From: Liolophura sinensis
Taxonomy: Eukaryota > Mollusca > Polyplacophora > Chitonida > Chitonidae
Assembly (NCBI RefSeq): GCF_032854445.1
Contig: NC_088307.1
Coordinates: 8,570,017 to 8,634,016, forward strand
DNA: 64,000 bases
Direction: 5' to 3'
In this document: piece by piece, positions 22,524-35,471 of the stretch
Layout of the letters: each line of letters starts with the position of its first letter
How positions within the stretch are numbered: position 1 is the first letter of the stretch
Notes under the pieces: generated by a model
Told to the model about the DNA's origin: nothing
Database searches by the model: none
The model's input: only the letters and a program-made list of their open reading frames with translations
Program-made: the position numbers and the translations under genes

Positions 22524-23990
22524 CATTTAAATGTATTTAGGCTATGGATGTACATGTACGGTACTTGCATCGAAAGTGAAATCCGAACATTTTATAAAAA
22601 ATTATGTAATATTGGTAATGATGTCACCGGAATTGCACATGTATGTGTACAACACAGAATGTTTTTATCTCTGAGCCATCGTGATTCGATAGCACTGGAA
22701 TGTACATATGTAATGTGAGCTGGGCACAATTCGGAAAGGGCCAATTAACGATAGTGGGAATAGAGGATAATTAATGAATTACGTATACATGTACCTGTGT
22801 CGCTATGATTAAGATAATGGAATTAAGCCAATAATTTTTATGGACGATTACCCAGTAGCTGATGAAGTGAAAGCTATAGGACTTTGATCAATCCCAGAGC
22901 AGTCCTCAGGGATTCCATATCATTGAATACACATACTTTTTCATCCCTACAGGTGTAAAGGTACATGTATGTGTAGTTCACAAGATCTGTTGCAGCACAA
23001 TTATGCATAGGAATGGGCGACCATGGAATGAAATCTCTGTTTGGGAGAGCTACATGTACATATATACAGCTAGTAAGGTAGATGTTTGAAAAAGTAAATA
23101 TAATTGGTGCTATGGGTATTAAACTCCGCTGCAAAATCTTTTTTTTCTTTTGTGCAAAGTACATGTACAGTGGACTCTATCAAAACTGACACCTTAGTTA
23201 ACCGGCATCTTTTCAATACCGACAACATTTCGTGGTCTGTTTTCTGCTCCATTTGACAGTAATGTTAATTGCCTTCAGTAAACAAACTCTTGTCTATTCT
23301 GAAAAGCGACAGTGGTTTGTAGTACAAACATTTCCAGTGACTGTTAATCTGTCTTGTCTAAATGCAACACAGCGTGTCGCATGACATCCGACAGAGTCCG
23401 AGTTTGGTTTCAACTTGCCTGCTGGCCAGGTGTCAGTAGATCAGTAAAGGGTCGCTGTGTGGAAATGAACTTCAGTGATAAAGTTCGATTTTTTGTAAAG
23501 TAATTATGCGTATGTACTAAAGTAAAGTACAGATCAGCTTCTTTATATAGTTTGTTGCTCTGCATCACTGTGCATCAAGTTTAGTTAAACGTATGTGTAT
23601 GTACAATACGCATGTTGTTGTTGTTGTTGTAGGCTATGTGCCCATGTTTAATACACCAACATCTTGTCTAATCCGACACTTTTGTTCCGTCCCGAGTATG
23701 GTCGGTTTACAGAGAGTCTACTGTATTAGTTATCTGAAAATGGAAAGAGGTTTGAAAATTATAAAAAAAAAAGGAAAATGTAGGCCTACATGTACATCAT
23801 ACATAGAACTGTTGTCTAAAATTTTATACTGAAGGCCAAAAACAGCATACATGTACATGTATATGATAATGGCTGAAAAGCTGGAATTCTGTGTTGTGTT
23901 TGTTTAATATGATGCTGGAAATCTGTGAGTTATTATTTATACTGTCATCTCAGTTCTATGATAATGCCATGAATGTAGGAAGATCTATAC
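22524..23990. other. No gene seen
   Basis: AT-rich with many TACATGTA words and a short GTT run near 23615. Frames below 100 codons, none recognised. Confidence 0.45.
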
Positions 23991-23993
23991 AGG

Positions 23994-24335
23994 GTATTAG
24001 GGCTGTGTACTCATATATATTAGGGCTGTACATCCTTAAACATTAAGTTTGTATACCCTGAAACATTAACGTTGTATACCCTTAAACTAGGGCTGTATAA
24101 ACTTAAACCCACGGGCTGTAACAGTATACCCTTAAACCTTAGGGATATACATGTATACCCTTAAATATTCAGACTGTATACCCTTTAACATTAGGGCTGT
24201 ATACCCTTTAACATTAGGGCTGTATACCCTTTAACATTAGGGCTGTATACCCTTAAACATTCAGACTGTTTACCCTTAAACATTCAGACTGTTTACCCTT
24301 AAACAGTAGGGCTGTATACTCCTAAACGTTTTTTT
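23994..24335. repeat. Minisatellite, about 24-bp unit, about 13 copies
   Basis: Unit resembles ATTAGGGCTGTATACCCTTA plus AAC. The outer copies are diverged; a core near 24165-24300 is cleaner. Confidence 0.9.
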
Positions 24336-25827
24336 ATTCATCAAAATTCATGAACTGTGTGTATACATGTATATATTATGTACATGTAATTATACATGTA
24401 AGTCGGCCTGTAGTATGTACTGCATTAAGCAGGGTTTGAAATAACGGTTTATCATTTGGATGCAAGTAACATTTTGTTGAGGAAGTAAAAATTTTACTGT
24501 CTGGCATTTGCAATATAGCGCAGTGTATGAAGGGACTTTAAAAAAAGTGTATGTACAAGTATTCATGTAGCATTATTTTGCATGCTGGTCATTTCAGTGA
24601 ATTTACTAACACATGTTGCTCATTTGGCTATAAGGCTTTGTCTTTTCTGTAGCTCTGTTGATTGACCAATGGACAATGATGTTAAAAGCTCAAATCCAGG
24701 CCTTGCTTACTGGTTAGACTAGCTGCTCCAAAAATAAAGTCAGGAGGTACCATTTGTAAGGTACATATGTACATGGCAACGGCATATCCTACCATATAAA
24801 ATTATGTGAAACTTTCCTTTGTATGTGTAGAAGTAAGATCATTCATTGGTGTGGCAATGAATAGGAAAGGTAAGTAAATACCTGGTACTCAATTAGCAAG
24901 TATTATCTGGAATTGTCATACATTTACATGTATGGGTCAAATAAGGACAGCCTTACACCACAGAGAAAGCACCCGAATGTTGTCATGCATTTATTATGAA
25001 TTTACCTGTAAATGGATATGTGTCGGCTTGTAACGACCTACCTGTAGGTACATGTAGCAACAATGTTTGTACATGTGGCAACAGTGTTTGTTCATGTAGC
25101 AACAGTGTTTATTGATACAATTACGGGTAGGATGTCCAACTTAGTCAGCCTAAAGTCAGGTGTTGAAAATTTTAGGTCATTTACCGTTTTTCAGTTGTGT
25201 TTACAAATTGTCCTACTGCGACAAGAGCAGTGAATGACCTTGGCCTTCTGACAACTAGTTGACCTTTGCCTCTGTGTGTGACCACAGTCTGAAGTACCTG
25301 TTAACGCCCCATACCCTGAGTTATCTGCGTTGTTACACATTACCTGTCAGTTTAAATCATAAATCATTCAATACACCCTGAGCGCTTTGTCTAATGTCAC
25401 TGGAGGGTAGAACAAGTTACATGAAATGTTTCCCGCGATGCAATCAGTGAGTACAGGTACATGCCCCACCCTAGTAATTCCTCGAATGTTTACATGTAAA
25501 TAGTTTTGTATAAAATCATGTGGACAGAATTGGCTGATCATTTTCCTGTGTTGAAGTTGCGCCCATGTACAGACTGTTGGGGTGATGTATAACGCCTGCA
25601 GTCACAACGGTGCTGGTTGCCACAGTAGTTTATACATGCATGCATGCTGAGAGGGCTTCGTGCAAGCTGGCACTGAATAGTTTGATTGTAGAGATAAAAT
25701 AGCATTTGCCAACAGCATGTACATAGGTTTGTCATTTGATCCTCATCATCCTGTAACTTGGGGGGCAGATAAATGTACGATGAATTTTTGTGCTTCCTTT
25801 CACAATCCTATAATTCACGTGTCCATC
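24336..25827. other. AT-rich DNA with a MITE family E end
   Basis: At about 25135-25190 the words AACTTAGTCAGCC and GAAAATTTTAGGTCATTTAC match one end of family E. The rest shows no coding or repeat structure beyond ACATGTA words. Confidence 0.45.
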
Positions 25828-26048
25828 AATCCTAATTCCTCAACCTTTTCGCATATAAAAGAGCAACTTTCAGTACAGTCTTGTGCATATTTATAATTCG
25901 AGTTTGGAGACAAAACTACTTTGGTTGCATTGGCCAACCAGGGCTTCACATAAAGTATAATTTTATCAGTCCACACAGATTAATGCCTTCAGAGTATGTG
26001 TGAATAAAAACCTTGCGAACATGCAAAAAGGTTGAAGAGTTGTAGTAT
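25828..26048 (+). mobile_element. MITE family C, near-complete reference copy
   Basis: Starts TAATTCCTCAACCTTTTCGC and ends AACATGCAAAAAGGTTGAAG: terminal inverted repeats of about 25 bp. The interior, about 170 bp, is noncoding (AGAGCAACTTTCAGTA, GGGCTTCACATAAAGTATAA, AATGCCTTCAGA). Confidence 0.8.
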
Positions 26049-26529
26049 ATCACAATGTATGATTTGTACATGAACTCATCTGCAAATACTTCAAATTTCT
26101 ACCAGTATATTGTGTTTGTATTTTTACTTTGTGTTTAAATATATCATTAATCAGCAGTTACACGTTCTGAATTCATCATCATTCCTGATTTTTCCAGAAT
26201 GGGTCAGCATGTGATTGATCATTTTATTTTAAGATTATAGCTAAATGTCAACTAGTAAGGATGTGCGCATGTATACTCATGATACATATGCAAATGACTC
26301 ACTTACATGTGCGTGTGTATGATCTGTATACTTTTGTTTGTAGCTTGATAGTGTAGGATGTTGAATTTCCTGTGTTACTCTCTCCATGTTAAAATTACCT
26401 GAACCGTGGTATCCTGGCGTGATCCTGTTCCGGCGGCGTGAGGCAGAGGCTCACTATCATGATCACCACAGGGCATCCTTATTTAGGCCATCGGTAATTA
26501 AATCCTTGTTTCTAATCACAGAAGTTACA

Positions 26530-26680
26530 TTTATTTTATTTATTTGATTGGTGTTTTACACCGTATTCAAGAATATTTCAGTTATGAGACAGCAGGCAGT
26601 ATTATGGTGGGAAGAAACGGGGCAAAACCCGAGGGGAAACCCACGACCATCTGCAGGTTGCTGACAGGCCTTCCCACTTA
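26530..26680 (-). mobile_element. SINE family A, 5'-truncated
   Basis: Tail and body only, from TTTATTTGATTGGTGTTTTA through CCATCTGCAGGTTGCTGACA. Missing the tRNA-like head. Confidence 0.9.
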
Positions 26681-26810
26681 AATTACAAGTGAATATGCAG
26701 TGGGTGTTAATTACAGATACTTTTACTTGTACATGTATGTCCTGCCACTCATCACTCTATAGCTTGTATAACAGGGCAATTAGTGAGTCAGAAAGTCACG
26801 ATTTTCATTA

Positions 26811-26912
26811 TTTATTTTTATTTCATTGATCTTTTACGCTCTACTCAAGAATATTTCACTTATACAATGGCGGCCAGCATTGTGGTGGGATGAAACAGGT
26901 CTGATCGCGGGG
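26811..26912 (-). mobile_element. SINE family A, tail fragment
   Basis: CTACTCAAGAATATTTCACT, then ATGGCGGCCAGCATTGTGG. Body cut off after about 100 bp. Confidence 0.82.
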
Positions 26913-27024
26913 CTTTAATTTATAGGCAATTTACTATGTGTATATTGGACTGTGACGCTAGATATACCGCGCAGTTCATGTATATATTAATTTATTTCAT
27001 TGGGGTGTGGTGGGAGTGGGGTGG

Positions 27025-27256
27025 GGGGGGCCTCCATGGAGAGAGGCTACCACGCCATCATGGCGCATGACCCAGGAGCCTCTCGCCAATGTGGTCGCTG
27101 TGAGTTCATGTCCAGCTCATGGCTACCTCTTCGGCAGTAAGTGGGAAGGTCTGTAGCAACTTGTAGATGGTTGTGGGTTTCCTCCCCCCATAATGCTGGC
27201 AGCCGTAGTATAAGTGAAATATTCTTGAGTAAAACACCAGTCAAATAAATAAATAT
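27025..27256 (+). mobile_element. SINE family A, nearly full length
   Basis: The head is altered at the A box (GGCCTCCATGGAGAGAGGCT) but keeps GTGAGTTCATGTCCAGC as a changed B box. The tail reaches AAATAAATAAAT. Unlikely to be Pol III-competent. Confidence 0.88.
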
Positions 27257-27387
27257 TTCATTGGTATTTATCACTGTACTATTAAGGTCGTGTCTCTGTA
27301 GAAAAAAAAAAAGAAAAAAATGAGGATTCTGAACCCAAAATTGTTGTACATACACATATATAAAGTACTCATACGCTCACACACACA

Positions 27388-27388
<1 letters not shown>

Positions 27389-27440
<52 letters not shown>
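27389..27440. repeat. (TA)n microsatellite
   Basis: An uninterrupted TA run preceded by a short CA-rich stretch. Confidence 0.97.
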
Positions 27441-27444
<4 letters not shown>

Positions 27445-28007
27445 AAAAGCAAAATTACACACCTGTAACTAGATTTGCATAAGTGAATCTTTTATAGGAT
27501 GTTTAAAAATAATATTTCTATTTTCATCTTTCCCTAGTGAGATAAACCTTAGTTTGACCCCTACCCCACCACCCCACCCTTGTAGAAATGTTAAGTGGGC
27601 ATGTGATATTTCGGGAAAAACAAATAATCATATGCTAAAGTCCCAATGTTTTATAGTATCCTGCCCATTGTTTAGCCTTACATGTACATGTAAATTTTCT
27701 GGTTACCTGCATATGTATGTATGGAGGTTTCTGCTGACCGTGTGTGAATTGTGTATCAGCTGAACTTGTTTAAGGTACAGTATATAATAGGTCTGTGTGC
27801 ATTTAATCACATCGGGATTTGAACTCTGCAATTTGCTTTGATTACACTTGCTGTCAGTAATAGTTATACAGCGCCCAGTCATTATAATACAGTCTGTATG
27901 CTATTCACAAACTTGTCATGTCCAATAGGTACGGTTTTATTCTAAACAAGTAATATATTTGTATGTGGTGGTGTCAATATTTGCTGTGTTGGACCTACAG
28001 GTATTGA
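27441..28007. other. No gene seen
   Basis: AT-rich; no supported frame. Confidence 0.5.
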
Positions 28008-28240
28008 ATCAGCTAAAATTTTGTCCTAGCAAGTGCGTTTTTAGAGACAAATTTCATAAAATACTGCTTGTGCTATGATGAAACTTGTAATTTTCCAGTA
28101 GATTATCATCTTACCTTCTAAACAAGCCTAAAAACACTTTTCTAAGATCAACAAAAGTCTCAGAATCAGTTAAGAGATGAAGGATGGTACGTACATGTAG
28201 TCATTGGTGAAGTCTGAGATCATTCAGTGTGTTACATTTA
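28008..28240 (+). mobile_element. MITE family E, diverged copy
   Basis: Matches the copies at 42.3-42.8 kb: CTAAAATTTTGTCC at the left, AATTTTCCAGTAGATTATCA in the middle, then CTTCTAAACAAGCCTAAAA. Confidence 0.6.
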
Positions 28241-28639
28241 GCTGCTAATGGATCATTATCATGATTTATTACATACAGGTATGCCCTTGTAGTGAGTGGC
28301 TTAAAACATGGATTATCGAAGATGTATGGCTATTAAAAAACACTTATTCATTGTGTGACGTACTGAGCTATGTCTAGTTTGCATACAATTATCAACCTCT
28401 TTTGACAAATGGCTTGTTTCAAGTTTGCCCAGAACATCATAGCTACTTGTAACTTATGCATGTATTTGCAGTGACTATGTCAGGGATTTTATAGGTTTGA
28501 TAAACTATGTGCATATTTGAGATAAGAAAATTCTGCTGTACAGTTAGTACTCTATCTAGGCGAGTTTTAAAGGTATGTCTTCCGGTGGAGGTCATTCTGG
28601 GAGAATTATGAAACTTAGATATAAATCTGTAGGGTAAAT

Positions 28640-28830
28640 TGTCTAAAATTTTGCCACCAAAAATTCCATTTTACATGCCAGTAATTGTCTTAAAATATTT
28701 ATTTTGATGCTGAATCTTAAATACTGCTATAGTATTTTCCCTATCTTCCAAACAAGCCTTAAAAAAGGTCAACAGGACTTGGCAAAATGTGCAATTTAGT
28801 CAGTCATTGGCAAAATTTTAAAGTCTTTTG
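28640..28830 (+). mobile_element. MITE family E, diverged copy
   Basis: TCTAAAATTTTGCCACCAAA at the left, CTTCCAAACAAGCCTTAAAA in the middle, and TTAGTCAGTCATTGGC with AAAATTTTAAAGTC at the right. Confidence 0.6.
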
Positions 28831-28839
28831 CAGTGTATG

Positions 28840-30367
28840 TAGATGCTCATGTGTGCAGTGCACAGGTGTTTTGAGAATTTATCAGGCAAATCTGACATGT
28901 ACATGCCATTGACAAATCTACATTCGCATGCAGTAGTATGTGTTTTCCATAACTTTTAGTGGTGTATATTGACAGGTGATTGAGAATCATGTACAGTCTA
29001 CATGCATGTCCTTGTGCAGAGGGTTGATATTTAACTCCCCCCCCCCCAAAAAAAAGGCAAGAATTGTTACAGTATTACTAGAGCTATCAAGGCACACATA
29101 TGCCAGTTTTGACAAGCAGGTGCGAAAATCTTACTCTTGAACAGTGTATTGAGGTACATATACGCACTGCATGGTTTTTGTGGTATGCAGTTTTTACAGT
29201 TGCCTACAGTTGTAGTTTCAGAATCAATATGGTGGCCTCTACCCATTAAATATTCCAATCCACAGGTACAAATTAAGGCAGTGACGTAAGTCATACTGTC
29301 ATACAGACTTTCTCATCATATTCCTGGGAAAGGTGTAAAACAGTGATCAAAGAAATACCAAGCAAATGATTTCAAGTGTTGTTTTAATCATAGAGACTCA
29401 GGAAAGGCATACAATCTCAGTACCAGGTATGTTTGAGTCATGTACATGTATGTGGACAGTGCAGGTTGAACAACACTAGTAAAGTAAAGTAATGATAAAA
29501 AAAAAAACCATGAGAAAGATTGCTTTAATACTGATAAAGGTATATATTTATGTGGAAAAAAAAAACGGAGAAAAAAAATTCTATAAAAAAAATTAGGAAG
29601 ATGTGTGTCAGAGATAATCTTGTAATTGATTAAATATAGCTCTGATGTGTTTGTTGTCAGACTTGACTGCAGGTGATATATGGGCACGTTGGCTGTAGTA
29701 TCTGTAGTGTTCTAGAAAAATATAAATGTTCATTATTCTGTATTTTCTGCTAAAAATATTTAGGTTGAAAATACAAATATGTGAATGAAATACAATGTGT
29801 AAATTGTAGATGAATGTAAATTTGTGTTTACTGCCAAGTTACTAAGCTTGGAACATCAAGTTTTTCTGGGACGGATTTCTGATTCGCACTTTCATTTTCA
29901 TAAACTTTAAGAAGACATGCAGCGATTTCTAGTGTAAGTGACTATGGGGACCCCATTATTGACATATGATTCAGACAAAAGTTTGATCTGAGTATCATGT
30001 CTGCTACGGTATGATACTGTACTGTGCATACATGTATGTATGTATATATGTTTGCGTCGTAGCATTAATATTTGGTAGAATGGAAACTATTGTAACACTG
30101 AAAGTGAAACTGAAACTGAAAGTGAGTTTAATAGCTAGCTGATCTGACACAAAACCAATTCTCCTGGCCACTATGCATGAATAATATCACAGCGAGTGGT
30201 AAGTGTGTCGTAATATGATACACATATTTATATAAATTTTATTCCAATTTTTTGTTTCGGAATCCAATGCTGTGCCCCTCTTCTTTCGGTGGATGCACAA
30301 CAACATCGATGACAAGGCATTGTAACGACAGTCCATGTACATCTATGTATGTATGTAGTGTGTAATG
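28840..30367. other. No gene seen; one ISRE-like word
   Basis: AT-rich. At 30098-30127 ACTGAAAGTGAAACTGAAAC is followed by TGAAAGTGAG. It contains GAAACTGAAACT, an exact interferon-response-element core, but may be simply a short repeat of CTGAAA. Confidence 0.35.
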
Positions 30368-30580
30368 TTGGAGTGAGCCAGTGGTGTCTTTCAAGTGCTT
30401 GGGTGCAAGAGGTGCTAGTTCAAACCCGGCCTTTGGTAATGATTTTGTAGAAGCCTCACTCTTCCTCAGGTTGTGGGTTGATGACAATAAGCGGTCGATT
30501 GACAATGCATGTGTGGCCCTGTGCGCAGTGTGCTGTTCTTTGAAGTCCACTTCCACCAGTATGATGTACATATATCACAA
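30368..30580 (+). mobile_element. Possible tRNA-related SINE, third family
   Basis: A B-box-like GCTAGTTCAAACCCGGC at about 30414-30430 lies about 40 bp after an A-box-like GTGAGCCAGTGG. GC content is higher than in the flanks. Only one copy is in the window, so family status is unproven. The overlapping minus-strand 110-codon frame is probably noncoding. Confidence 0.3.
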
Positions 30581-31846
30581 GTGAGAAAGTTCCTCAGAAG
30601 ATGACTGACATTGTGTAAAAGGAAAATAATTGAGTATGATGTTCAGAGTTAAATGAAGGGTAAAGTTTCTTGTTGTTTCCTAACCATTGCTGAATTTGCT
30701 GCATTATGTAAAGCACTTAATTATTTTCCTCTTGAGTTAATTGTGTCATTAACTAACATTAATGTGTCATTAATTAACTCCAGGAGTAAACTCACAACAT
30801 TGCAGATTTACAGCTGGGTGTGGGCTATAAGTCTAGCATAGCACATGTCATGTGTTTTGTGTATATTCTTCATGTATACTACAGTAATAGAGTCACCTAT
30901 ACATGTACTAACTCCCTTTTTCAAAGAAATAAATAACTGACAACACAAACATTGCCATTGATATGAGAAAAGAGCTGATTTTTTCATTAGATTATACAGC
31001 CTCTTGGGTGAGAGTCAGAAAATAAAGTGCTTGGAGTAATTTCCACTGACCTTGGATACTCAAAACATTTGCTCGGAAAAGAAGCTTTGATAATTTTGAA
31101 TGAAAATGTCTTTTGTGACATTTGCTTGGTAAAATATCTTAAATAATTTTTGAGTGAAAATGCTTTTTTTTGTAACTATACATCTGGCACACGATAATTA
31201 CATATACAGCATATTCATGTACAGTATGTGTAGATAGGGAAATGGGTCTTCATCACGGAAAGCCTTTTGAACATGACTTTGTGTATAACCAACAACATAG
31301 GGTGTCCACAAGTATGTGCCTGGTACCACACCTAATAATCTGGTGCTATAGAGCCACCCAACCTCCCTGCCCACCTTTGAGCTGAATACATGTAGCATAC
31401 CTATAATTAAACTACCTACCTGAGTAATATAGAAAGTGTAGGTATTTCCCCCAGGCCTGGAATTTCTCACCTACAACTACAGGTATTGTAGTGTAACTAT
31501 ACATGCTTGCATTACTTTGTAAGGTCTGTATAGCGATGTGAAATGTGGTCGACCCACGATTTTGAGATAGTTTTTATGTAGCTATAGGACACCATTGTTA
31601 CAGGGCTCTATGGAATTGCATGTCTTTTAGCCACGTCTGTATGTACTGAATGAGGGACACAGTGTACCTTGGAACATTTTGATCCATGTAACAGGTAGGG
31701 CACCCAACAGACTTGGAAAAACAGAATAAAACAAAAAAGAGAGGGAGAGATACCACTGCCAACTCCTCCTCCTTCTGAAAGAAATTAAGTAATATTGTTG
31801 TTGCTGTTTTTTTTTTTGAAACTGTCCTTGATAAAACATGCTTTAG
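30581..31846. other. No gene seen
   Basis: AT-rich; a 90-codon minus-strand frame at 31198-31470 resembles nothing known to me. Confidence 0.4.
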
Positions 31847-31985
31847 AGCCTCTCACCATTGCGCTCATTGTGAGTTCAAGCCCTGTGAGTCCCACACCAG
31901 CAACTTGTGGATGGTTATGGGTTTCCCCTTAGTTTTACTTGATTTCCGACAATTATGCTGGCCGCCGTCATATAAATAAATCAAA
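31847..31985 (+). mobile_element. SINE family A, internally deleted copy
   Basis: Begins within the head (GAGCCTCTCACCATTGCGCT), keeps the B-box region (GTGAGTTCAAGCCC), lacks part of the body, and stops at ATAAATAAATC without the TTGAGTACG segment. Confidence 0.8.
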
Positions 31986-32281
31986 GGCTTTAATTCTTTC
32001 TAAAACATGTCTGCTTATTTGATAGGGGTTATTGTGTTGCTTCTTAGTGTGGACCCCTAATGAAAACATGTAGGAAAACAAACAAGCAAATAAATGTAGA
32101 TGTAAATGAATAAATATTTGTTTAAGTTTGAACTGTAGATTTACATACATGTACTTGTATGTAAACTCAAGCAATATAAAAAGTCTAGAAAAACCATAGA
32201 CAACAAGCCAGATTTGCTTGTTCCATCAACTTGCACTGATATTCCCACCAAACACCTATTCAACAGTTTGAATTTAACCAT

Positions 32282-32660
32282 TGAACATCCTGGAATTTTT
32301 TAGTAATGATAGAGCGGAAAATCTTGGAACATCCCGGAGTTTTAGTAATGATAGCCTGGAAAATCCTGGAATGTCATGGAATTCTAGTAATGATGGACTG
32401 GAAAATCATGGAACATCCCTGAAATTTTAGTAATGATGGCCTGGAAAATCTTGGAATGTCATGGAATTTTAGTAATGATGGAGTGGAAAATCATGGAACA
32501 TCCTGGAATTTTAGTAATGATGGCCTGGACAATCTTGGAATGTCATGGAATTTTAGTAATGATGGAGTGGAAAGTCATGGAACATCCTGGAATTTTAGTA
32601 ATGTGGAGTTGAAAATCATGGAACATCCTGGAATTTTAGTAATGATAGCCTAGAAAATCA
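32282..32660. repeat. Minisatellite, 42-bp unit, about 9 copies
   Basis: Two variants alternate: one with CATGGAACATCCTGGAATTT and one with CTTGGAATGTCATGGAATTT, both followed by TAGTAATGATGG. The alternation suggests an 84-bp higher-order unit. 42 is divisible by three, which explains the short periodic reading frame (SWNFSNDG). Confidence 0.95.
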
Positions 32661-33168
32661 AGAACCTGTCTTTTGGATTATACATCTGCTTGTATACAGT
32701 TTATGTACACTGGATATGTTCATTTCTTGAGCTGTCTCTCTTGAAGATTATTGGACTAACCCTTGCGGTGAACTGAAGGCTGCAAGCACGGAGAGAAAAT
32801 AGGTACGAAAGCCAACAGAATATGGAGTACTGACTCCTACATATACCTGGTAAAGGTGTTTCTGCTCAGCGTCTGTCACTCTGTCTGTGTATAAATAACT
32901 GTATACGGGTGGTGGTCCCTAATGTTTACACTCACTGATGACTGCTAAGTAAAGCACACCTGGATTCAGGTAAATGCTGTGTACCCGGAGATTAGCTCTA
33001 GCCATGTCTAAATAAGATAAATATACACCCGTCTGTGAGCTACAGGTGAGAGTATCTTGTTAACCCGACCCCATTTTCTGCTGCTGTTACGCTCGGTTAC
33101 ACAGGTAAAAACAACATGCCGTTGTTCATGCATGGATCAGGTGAAATATCTGAAGGATTGGTTATATG
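32661..33168 (+). promoter_or_regulatory. Possible promoter and first exon (TATAAATA, donor)
   Basis: TATAAATA at 32890-32897, then about 150 bp of mixed composition ending at a strong donor CTACAG/GTGAGAGT (intron start 33046). The EVI5-like gene needs a 5' exon somewhere upstream of 41951, and this is one candidate. No other support. Confidence 0.2.
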
Positions 33169-33169
33169 A

Positions 33170-33960
33170 TTTGAGTTGTAACATGTTTACATGTCTGATG
33201 TAGATGTAAGTACATAATACACATGTGCATTCTTGATAGTATATAATGATAGGCTGTAACTGATGCCAATCTCAGCTTACATCATGGTAACTCTCTATAT
33301 ATATACACTGCATGTATGTGTCAATGCTGTCATCAGGTGTAAATGTTAAATAATTGTGATACAGATGGTTATTCAGTTTTGATGTCTTTGTGAAACTAAA
33401 AAGGCATTCTGCTGATCAATGTATAGGTGTAGGTATAGGTGTACAGTGTAAAGCACTAGGCTTGATCATAATTAATGCTGATCTCGGCTTATATGGTGGT
33501 AGGGGATCAAAGATTACATGAATAATAATAATAATAATAATAACATAAAACTTTAAAAATCTGGATTATGATGGTTGAGTTCTAATATCTTTCTGAAACT
33601 AGAAAACTGCTGATGTATACATGTACGTGTATAATCTTATAGCTCATATTATTGATGCTGATATTAGCTTGTATCATATATATGGTGTTAATGTAGCAAA
33701 TCAATGTATCTGAGGGATAATGTTTGAGTGTTAATATCTTTCTAAAACTGGAAAACTGCTAATGTAGATGTACATTATATATACACTGTACATGTGTATT
33801 AATTGTAGCCCGTAAACTGATGCTGATCTCAGATGTGCAGTATGCAATGATAATTTTGTAACAGAACCATGGATGAGTTAAAATATCTTTCTCAGAGCCA
33901 ATCTGCTGATGTGAGTGTGTATACATAGTGCATGATTAAGACTGATCACATGCACATGTA
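33170..33960. repeat. Degenerate tandem repeat, about 150-180 bp unit, 5 copies
   Basis: Repeated order: TAATATCTTTCTGAAACT, then AAACTGCTGATG, then TACATGTGTAT-like words, then ACTGATGCTGATCTCAGCTT. Copies are substantially diverged. Confidence 0.7.
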
Positions 33961-34879
33961 CATGGTGATAGCGTCAATGAGCAGGATTAGTGACGCAGAT
34001 TCATGTGTGTGAATTTTTATCGCTGTATCACTGTAAGTGGAGGTGTATTCGAGCAATTTGCTTCGAGCAATTTTGAGAGACATGTGTTCGCATGTTGTGC
34101 ATTTTAATACAAATTATGATATCATTTTATTTGTTCTTTATTTCCCATTAATTTCACTCGTCATCCTTTGCGTGCAGGCAAATGAGCTGTCCGTACTATT
34201 TTCTCCCATGAAATGTGATTCTTTTTGCAACCTGTTTATGTGTGTAGGTGTTTAATGTTGCACAAATTTAGCACTTCAAAGAGAGAGGAAATTTTTGCTC
34301 CTTTTAATACATAAGAGATTTGAATTTATTTATATATTATGGGGACATATCGCCAAAAGAAATTCAGAATTTTTGAGTTGTTTCATCGAAGTACAAAAAT
34401 GAGGTGCTTTTGTCTCCCAACTAAACCTCCTATATTTTGGGGAAAATCATAAGAGAATTATAAGGTGAAATCCGTAACTGGTCTAAACTGTCCACCCGAT
34501 GAGATAACATGCAAATAAGCTGTGTAAAGATTCCCACAATGCAACGTTCATTCGCAAATCACACATGTGAACAATACATGTACGATGGCTTGAAAGCAAA
34601 TTATGACTCTAGCTAGGCAAATGTGATCTTCCTTTTTATTGATAATGTTTTATAAAGTAACCGTATTCGCAATTCCCAACGATCTCTAAGGCAGAAATGA
34701 AAGTACATGATAGACCGCATAACATCTCCTGCAGAAAACAATTTATACATGCACTAAGTTTATTATCATCTCATTTTATGTAAAGAATAATTTTAAATGT
34801 AGGGAGAAATATTTAATGAACTAATATCTAAACGGCCACCAGGAATCAGGGACCCTTTTCACATGTCATACTTCTCGTA
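33961..34879. other. No gene seen
   Basis: AT-rich; no supported frame or repeat. Confidence 0.5.
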
Positions 34880-34891
34880 CCTTGTAAAAGA

Positions 34892-35101
34892 TTTTTTTCT
34901 TTTTTTTTTTTTGATTGGTGTTTTACACCGTACTCAAGAATATTTCACTTATACGACGGCGGCAAGCATTATGGTGGATGGAAACCGGGCAGAGCCCGGG
35001 GGATACCCACGACCATCCGCAGGCTGCTGGCAGACCAGCGAGAGACTCCTGGGTCATTACGCTGCGCTAGCGCTTTAACCGACTGAGCCACGGAGGCCCC
35101 C
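34892..35101 (-). mobile_element. SINE family A with head, short internal deletion
   Basis: The minus strand carries the head (CCTCCGTGGCTCAGTCGGTT) and tail, but about 50 bp around the B box are missing. Flanked by a perfect 12-bp duplication, CCTTGTAAAAGA, at 34880-34891 and 35102-35113. Confidence 0.92.
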
Positions 35102-35284
35102 CCTTGTAAAAGACGTCTAGGTTGTAGTGCCAAGTAAAAGCAACATGACCCATGAGAAAAGTTGTGAAAAATTGATTTATCAAACTTTGGGAAATTGGCC
35201 CCAATTTGTTGAGTTTACAAGGTAATTATAAAACTGGTATACATGGGCACTGAGTATGTGCTTAAGATTTTCCACATGCGCAGA

Positions 35285-35401
35285 TATTTATTTATTTATT
35301 TGTTTATTTTTGATCGTACTCAAGAATATTTCACTTACATGACAGAGAGGCCAGCATTATGGTGGGAGGAAACCATGGGGAAACCCACGACCGACATACG
35401 C
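35285..35401 (-). mobile_element. SINE family A, tail fragment
   Basis: TATTTATTTGTTTATTTTTG, CGTACTCAAGAATATTTCAC and CAGCATTATGGTGGGAGGAA, then shortened. Confidence 0.85.
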
Positions 35402-35471
35402 AAATAACTGGGGCACTGGTGCATGTACATTGTACATATTTTCGAACACTTTTGTATAATTAGTTTAGGTC

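Noticed and set aside
23994-24335. Interstitial telomere repeat (TTAGGG words)
   Set aside because: TTAGGG occurs once per 24-bp unit and is not tandem, so it is a coincidence of the unit sequence.
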